A stretch of 6,246 bases of DNA, taken from NCBI GenBank assembly GCA_902494135.1, contig CABUSE010000082.1:1-6246 (forward strand). Direction: 5' to 3'. Positions 6,142 through 6,246 of this stretch are shown here, one piece after another. Every line of letters begins with the position of its first letter. Positions within the stretch are counted from its first letter, which is position 1. The notes below the pieces were generated by a model that worked only from the letters and a program-made list of their open reading frames with translations, was not told where the DNA came from and did not search any database. Both the position numbers and the translations under genes were made by a program. Origin of the DNA: an uncultured Collinsella sp. Its GTDB lineage: Bacteria > Actinomycetota > Coriobacteriia > Coriobacteriales > Coriobacteriaceae.

Positions 6142-6176
6142 GTAGGTTACGGCGTTCTACGAACGCCGTAACCTAC
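6142..6176 (-). repeat. 16-bp perfect hairpin overlapping the ileS stop codon
   Basis: GTAGGTTACGGCGTTC (6142-6157) and GAACGCCGTAACCTAC (6161-6176) pair perfectly around a three-base loop. The ileS stop codon (complement of 6173-6175) lies inside the first arm on the transcript. No T run follows on either strand, so this is not a classical terminator. It may stabilise the mRNA end or be part of the neighbouring palindromic complex. Confidence 0.75.
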
Positions 6177-6246
6177 AGCGCATCAGCGCAGCGCTTGCAG
6201 ATATGCGCGTGGCCGTTGTACTCGCCGACGGTGGTGCGATAGTTCC
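6173..6246 (-). CDS. ileS: Isoleucyl-tRNA synthetase, C-terminal end only
   Basis: Only the last 23 residues are in the window. They read NYRTTVGEYNGHAHICKRCADAL and end at TAG. This matches the C-terminal zinc-binding tail of bacterial IleRS, where a first Cys pair in a CxxCWNYR context is followed by a second pair; here the second pair, CKRC, is visible and the first lies past the window edge. IleRS charges tRNA-Ile in the cytosol. Position supports the call, because ileS is commonly the gene upstream of lspA in bacteria. The call rests on a short segment, but the NYR...CxRC pattern is distinctive. FPG/IleRS-type zinc fingers also occur in formamidopyrimidine-DNA glycosylase, which is less likely next to lspA. 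Confidence 0.85.
   Translation of the reverse strand, partial: NYRTTVGEYNGHAHICKRCADAL

Noticed and set aside
5990..6176. A known riboswitch or named Coriobacteriia RNA motif (for example Collinsella-1)
   Set aside because: I cannot match the conserved core of any named RNA class from memory. The region also lies downstream of ileS and before a terminator rather than directly in front of a regulated gene.
6084..6242. Plus-strand TTG-initiated small frame behind AGGAGG at 6068-6073
   Set aside because: It has a ribosome-site-like sequence but lies within the palindrome and continues antisense to ileS. There is no promoter, and the length is easily reached by chance.
1..6246. CRISPR array, tRNA or rRNA genes, complete insertion sequence, phage genes
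   Set aside because: No regularly spaced repeats, cloverleaf-like segments, rRNA signature, transposase or phage structural motifs were seen on either strand.

Overview
The window looks like part of the chromosome of a fairly GC-rich Gram-positive gut actinobacterium, most likely a Coriobacteriia member close to Collinsella. That placement is inferred from protein flavour, G/C-rich third codon positions, the ileS-lspA-rluD order and the style of the terminators. It was not confirmed by any search.

Every gene I can support lies on the minus strand, so transcription runs from high to low coordinates. In that order: the last codons of ileS (6173-6246, cut by the window edge); a noncoding, highly palindromic stretch (about 5800-6172) with a 100-bp inverted-repeat element, a 16-bp perfect hairpin over the ileS stop and a double-hairpin terminator; lspA (lipoprotein signal peptidase II); rluD (RluA-family 23S rRNA pseudouridine synthase, start overlapping the lspA stop by one base); a membrane-bound family 2 glycosyltransferase; a strong intrinsic terminator; a small A24 prepilin peptidase; an HD-domain dNTP triphosphohydrolase of the dGTPase family; and the N-terminal three quarters of rarA (AAA+ replication-fork ATPase), cut at base 1.

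The genes fall into loose groups. lspA and rluD are translationally coupled and probably co-transcribed after the ileS terminator. The glycosyltransferase follows after 82 bases that hold a possible weak promoter and no obvious terminator. The prepilin peptidase and dGTPase-like gene are separated by 31 bases and lie directly behind the terminator at 2753-2798, so they need readthrough or a promoter inside or close to it. rarA follows after 60 bases with a candidate -10 box. Apart from the glycosyltransferase and the prepilin peptidase, which concern the cell envelope or secretion, these are housekeeping genes and ordinary for this kind of genome.

The unusual part is the ileS-lspA intergenic region. 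It holds an approximately 100-bp near-palindrome with 15-bp perfect arms, flanked by a 5-bp direct repeat (CAGCG). That fits either a MITE-like dispersed element or a large structured RNA at the end of the ileS transcript. Competing pairings are visible around it. No complete new multi-gene system is visible.
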